Source of the DNA: Nioella sediminis
GTDB lineage: Bacteria > Pseudomonadota > Alphaproteobacteria > Rhodobacterales > Rhodobacteraceae
DNA: 38,233 bases
Direction: 5' to 3'
NCBI RefSeq assembly: GCF_001879695.1
Contig: NZ_MNBL01000061.1
Coordinates: 1-38,233, forward strand
The notes under the pieces: model-generated
What the model was told of the DNA's origin: nothing
The model's input: the letters and a program-made list of their open reading frames with translations, nothing else
The model's database searches: none
Position numbers and translations under genes: made by a program
Shown: piece after piece, positions 36,455 to 38,233 of the stretch
Layout: every line of letters starts with the position of its first letter
Position numbering within the stretch: the stretch's first letter is position 1

Positions 36455-38233
36455 TCAGCGCAGGCCCTCGGGCATCCCGGCGCGCACCTTTATGGCCGCG
36501 TCCTCTCGCACCGGGCCATAGCCGCGGATCTCCATCGGGGCGGACAGCAGATCAAGCGCCGTCTCGGGGTCATGGTGGCTTTCCACATGCGTCAGGACGC
36601 GTTCGAACCACGTAAGCAAATCCCTGTCCAGGCGCCGATCCGCACTGAAGCGGAAGGGATCGGCCCAGGTGCCGCGCACCCCTCGCAGCTTGGCCAGAGT
36701 TTTGAACACCGGCCGCACCCAGGGACCGAACCCGCGCTTGACGGGGCGCCCCCGATCATCCCGGCGAAACGACAGGAGTGGCGGAGCAAGGTGATGGACA
36801 ACGCGGAAATCGCCCTCGAACTGCTCGGCCAGTTCCTGATCGAAACCGGTCTGGGTAAAGAGCCGGGCGACCTCGTATTCATCCTTGATCGCCATCAGCT
36901 TGAACAGCGATCTCGCAGCCGCTGCCACGACCTCCTCCCCGGCCTCCGGCACAGCCTTGCGAAAGGCGGCGATCCGGTCGGTGAAGCGGCGGGCATAGGC
37001 TTCGTTCTGATAGGCGGTAAGAAAGTCGGCGCGGGTGGCAATCATCTCGTCCAGTGTCTCGGCCTTCGGCGTCGTGCCACCCAGATACGGTTCCAGCACC
37101 TCAGGCCGCGCCGCCATCACCCGACCCAGATCGAAGGCCATTGCGTTCCTGTCGACCGCCACGCCGTTGAGCAGGATGGCCTGTTTCAAAGCAACTTCGC
37201 TGACCGGCACCAGCCCTTGCTGATAGGCCGCGCCAAGCAGCATGATATTAGCGAAGACACTGTCCCCCATCAGGTTTTCCGCCGCCCGATTGGCGTCGAA
37301 GGCCATCACCTCCTCGCCCACGGTGGCCCGGATCAGCGCCTCGCGTTCGGCTATCTTCAATTGCGCGTCCCGGTGCAGCACCAGATCACCGGTTGGCATC
37401 TCGGCCAGGTTCAGCACCACGCGCGTGCCCTGCCGGTAATGCACGGATGCCTTGGGAGACGAACACACAACCGCGTCGCAGCCGATGACCGCATCCGCCG
37501 ATCCGCGTTCAATGCGCATCTGGTTTATGGATTCGGGGCTTTCCCCAATCCGCACATAGCCCAGAACCGTGCCGAATTTCTGCGCGAAGCCGGTGAAGTC
37601 CAGCACGCTGGCCCCCTTGCCTTCCAGATGGGCGGCCATGGTGATCAGCGCCCCAACGGTCACGACGCCGGTGCCGCCAACGCCCGCGACCAGCAGATCG
37701 AAGGGGCGGGACAGGTCGGGCGCGTCCGGCACCGGCAGCCCGGCTTTCAACGCCTCAAGGTCCAGCGCCACCGGCGCGGGTTTGCGCCGCGCACCGCCTT
37801 CCACCGTTACAAAGCTGGGGCAGAACCCGTTCAAACAGGAAAAATCCTTGTTGCAGCTGGACAGGTTCACTTGGCGCTTGCGGCCGAAGACGGTCTCACG
37901 CGGCTCGATCGACAGGCAATTCGATTCAACTGAACAATCGCCACAGCCCTCACAGACAAGCGGGTTGATATAGGCAAAGCGCTTGGGGTCCTCAGCCTTG
38001 CCCCGCTTGCGACGGCGGCGCTTTTCGGTCGCGCAGGTCTGTTCATATAGAAGAACTGAGACGCCCTTCACCTGCCGCAATTCCCGCTGCACGGGCATCA
38101 GATCCGCCCGGTCGTGAAAGCTGGTATGCGCGGGGAAGTCGCTGCGCCGGAATTTGCCGATATTGTCCGACACCACCGCGATCCGGTCCACCCCTTCGGC
38201 CCGGCAGGCCTGAGCCACCGCGGCGGGGCTGAC
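36455..38233 (-). CDS. Indolepyruvate ferredoxin oxidoreductase, C-terminal part (5' end outside window)
   Basis: Visible are 592 residues of a fused IorA-IorB-type protein, usually about 1,150 aa; the 5' part lies beyond the window edge. Residues 94-106 of the visible part hold a [4Fe-4S] motif, CEGCGDC ... C (Cys x2 Cys x2 Cys x5 Cys), preceded by a basic KRRRRKRGK stretch. Then comes the POR gamma-type domain with GVGGTGVVTVGALITMAA and FTGFAQKFGTVLG. The C-terminal extension (ARSLFKLMAIKDEYEVARLF, PFRFSADRRLDRDL) is the DUF6537-like region also seen in IorB of this window. It would convert aryl or other 2-oxoacids to acyl-CoA. It is the first visible gene of the run to the flavoprotein and the RidA-type protein. 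Confidence 0.9.
   Translation of the reverse strand, partial: VSPAAVAQACRAEGVDRIAVVSDNIGKFRRSDFPAHTSFHDRADLMPVQRELRQVKGVSVLLYEQTCATEKRRRRKRGKAEDPKRFAYINPLVCEGCGDCSVESNCLSIEPRETVFGRKRQVNLSSCNKDFSCLNGFCPSFVTVEGGARRKPAPVALDLEALKAGLPVPDAPDLSRPFDLLVAGVGGTGVVTVGALITMAAHLEGKGASVLDFTGFAQKFGTVLGYVRIGESPESINQMRIERGSADAVIGCDAVVCSSPKASVHYRQGTRVVLNLAEMPTGDLVLHRDAQLKIAEREALIRATVGEEVMAFDANRAAENLMGDSVFANIMLLGAAYQQGLVPVSEVALKQAILLNGVAVDRNAMAFDLGRVMAARPEVLEPYLGGTTPKAETLDEMIATRADFLTAYQNEAYARRFTDRIAAFRKAVPEAGEEVVAAAARSLFKLMAIKDEYEVARLFTQTGFDQELAEQFEGDFRVVHHLAPPLLSFRRDDRGRPVKRGFGPWVRPVFKTLAKLRGVRGTWADPFRFSADRRLDRDLLTWFERVLTHVESHHDPETALDLLSAPMEIRGYGPVREDAAIKVRAGMPEGLR

Noticed and set aside
35579-37933. A 784-aa plus-strand open frame
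   Set aside because: It is antisense to the oxidase and oxidoreductase genes, which show clear family motifs on the minus strand.

Overview
The window is GC-rich, densely packed chromosomal DNA whose gene content fits a marine or halotolerant member of the Rhodobacterales (Roseobacter/Paracoccaceae-type Alphaproteobacteria). The signs are an ectABC-ask ectoine operon with a divergent MarR regulator, several dimethylglycine-dehydrogenase/GcvT fusion proteins, a DmdA-like demethylase, proteobacterial indolepyruvate oxidoreductases with the long C-terminal extension, and a tamA-tamB pair. The taxon is inferred from gene content, not from a marker gene. I find 31 protein genes, no RNA genes, no insertion sequences and no CRISPR. 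No gap between genes exceeds about 250 bases.

Layout. (1) 46-4670: a DMGDH-like flavoprotein, a divergent RpiR regulator and a Rieske oxygenase alpha subunit, which together look like a two-step N-demethylation module. (2) 4684-9092: ectA-ectB-ectC-ask on the minus strand and ectR on the plus strand. (3) 9242-12342: an Lrp/AsnC regulator, then a DmdA-like methyltransferase, an OsmC-like protein and a crotonase lacking the usual catalytic glutamates, preceded by three palindromic operator-like sites. (4) 12387-19271: a hotdog dehydratase and a LysR regulator, divergent from iorA-iorB, a thioesterase and a ketopantoate-reductase-family enzyme. (5) 19268-25020: a PcaC-like protein, a LysR regulator, a non-pyrrolysine MttB-family methyltransferase and a second DMGDH-like flavoprotein divergent from it. 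(6) 25157-29618: an L,D-transpeptidase-fold protein, a small lipoprotein, and oxyR divergent from katG. (7) 29708-34704: tamA-tamB. (8) 34861-38233: an indolepyruvate oxidoreductase (cut by the window edge), a D-amino-acid-oxidase-type flavoprotein and a RidA-type deaminase, all on the minus strand.

Two themes stand out. First, five enzymes likely to act on methylated nitrogen or sulfur osmolytes (two DMGDH-like proteins, a Rieske demethylase, a DmdA-like protein and an MttB-like protein) flank a compatible-solute synthesis operon, yet no transporter, corrinoid protein or Rieske reductase lies in the window. Second, two complete or partial 2-oxoacid:ferredoxin oxidoreductases each sit with enzymes that would make or use a 2-oxoacid or an acyl-CoA. 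The module at 34861-38233 suggests a chain from amine through imine and 2-oxoacid to acyl-CoA.

Most of the divergent promoter regions carry clear dyads or repeated motifs (rpiR, ectA/ectR, dmdA-like, the LysR/PcaC region, mttB-like/DMGDH-like, oxyR/katG). These are described separately as candidate operators. Functional calls rest on reading motifs and remembered family features; no searches were run.
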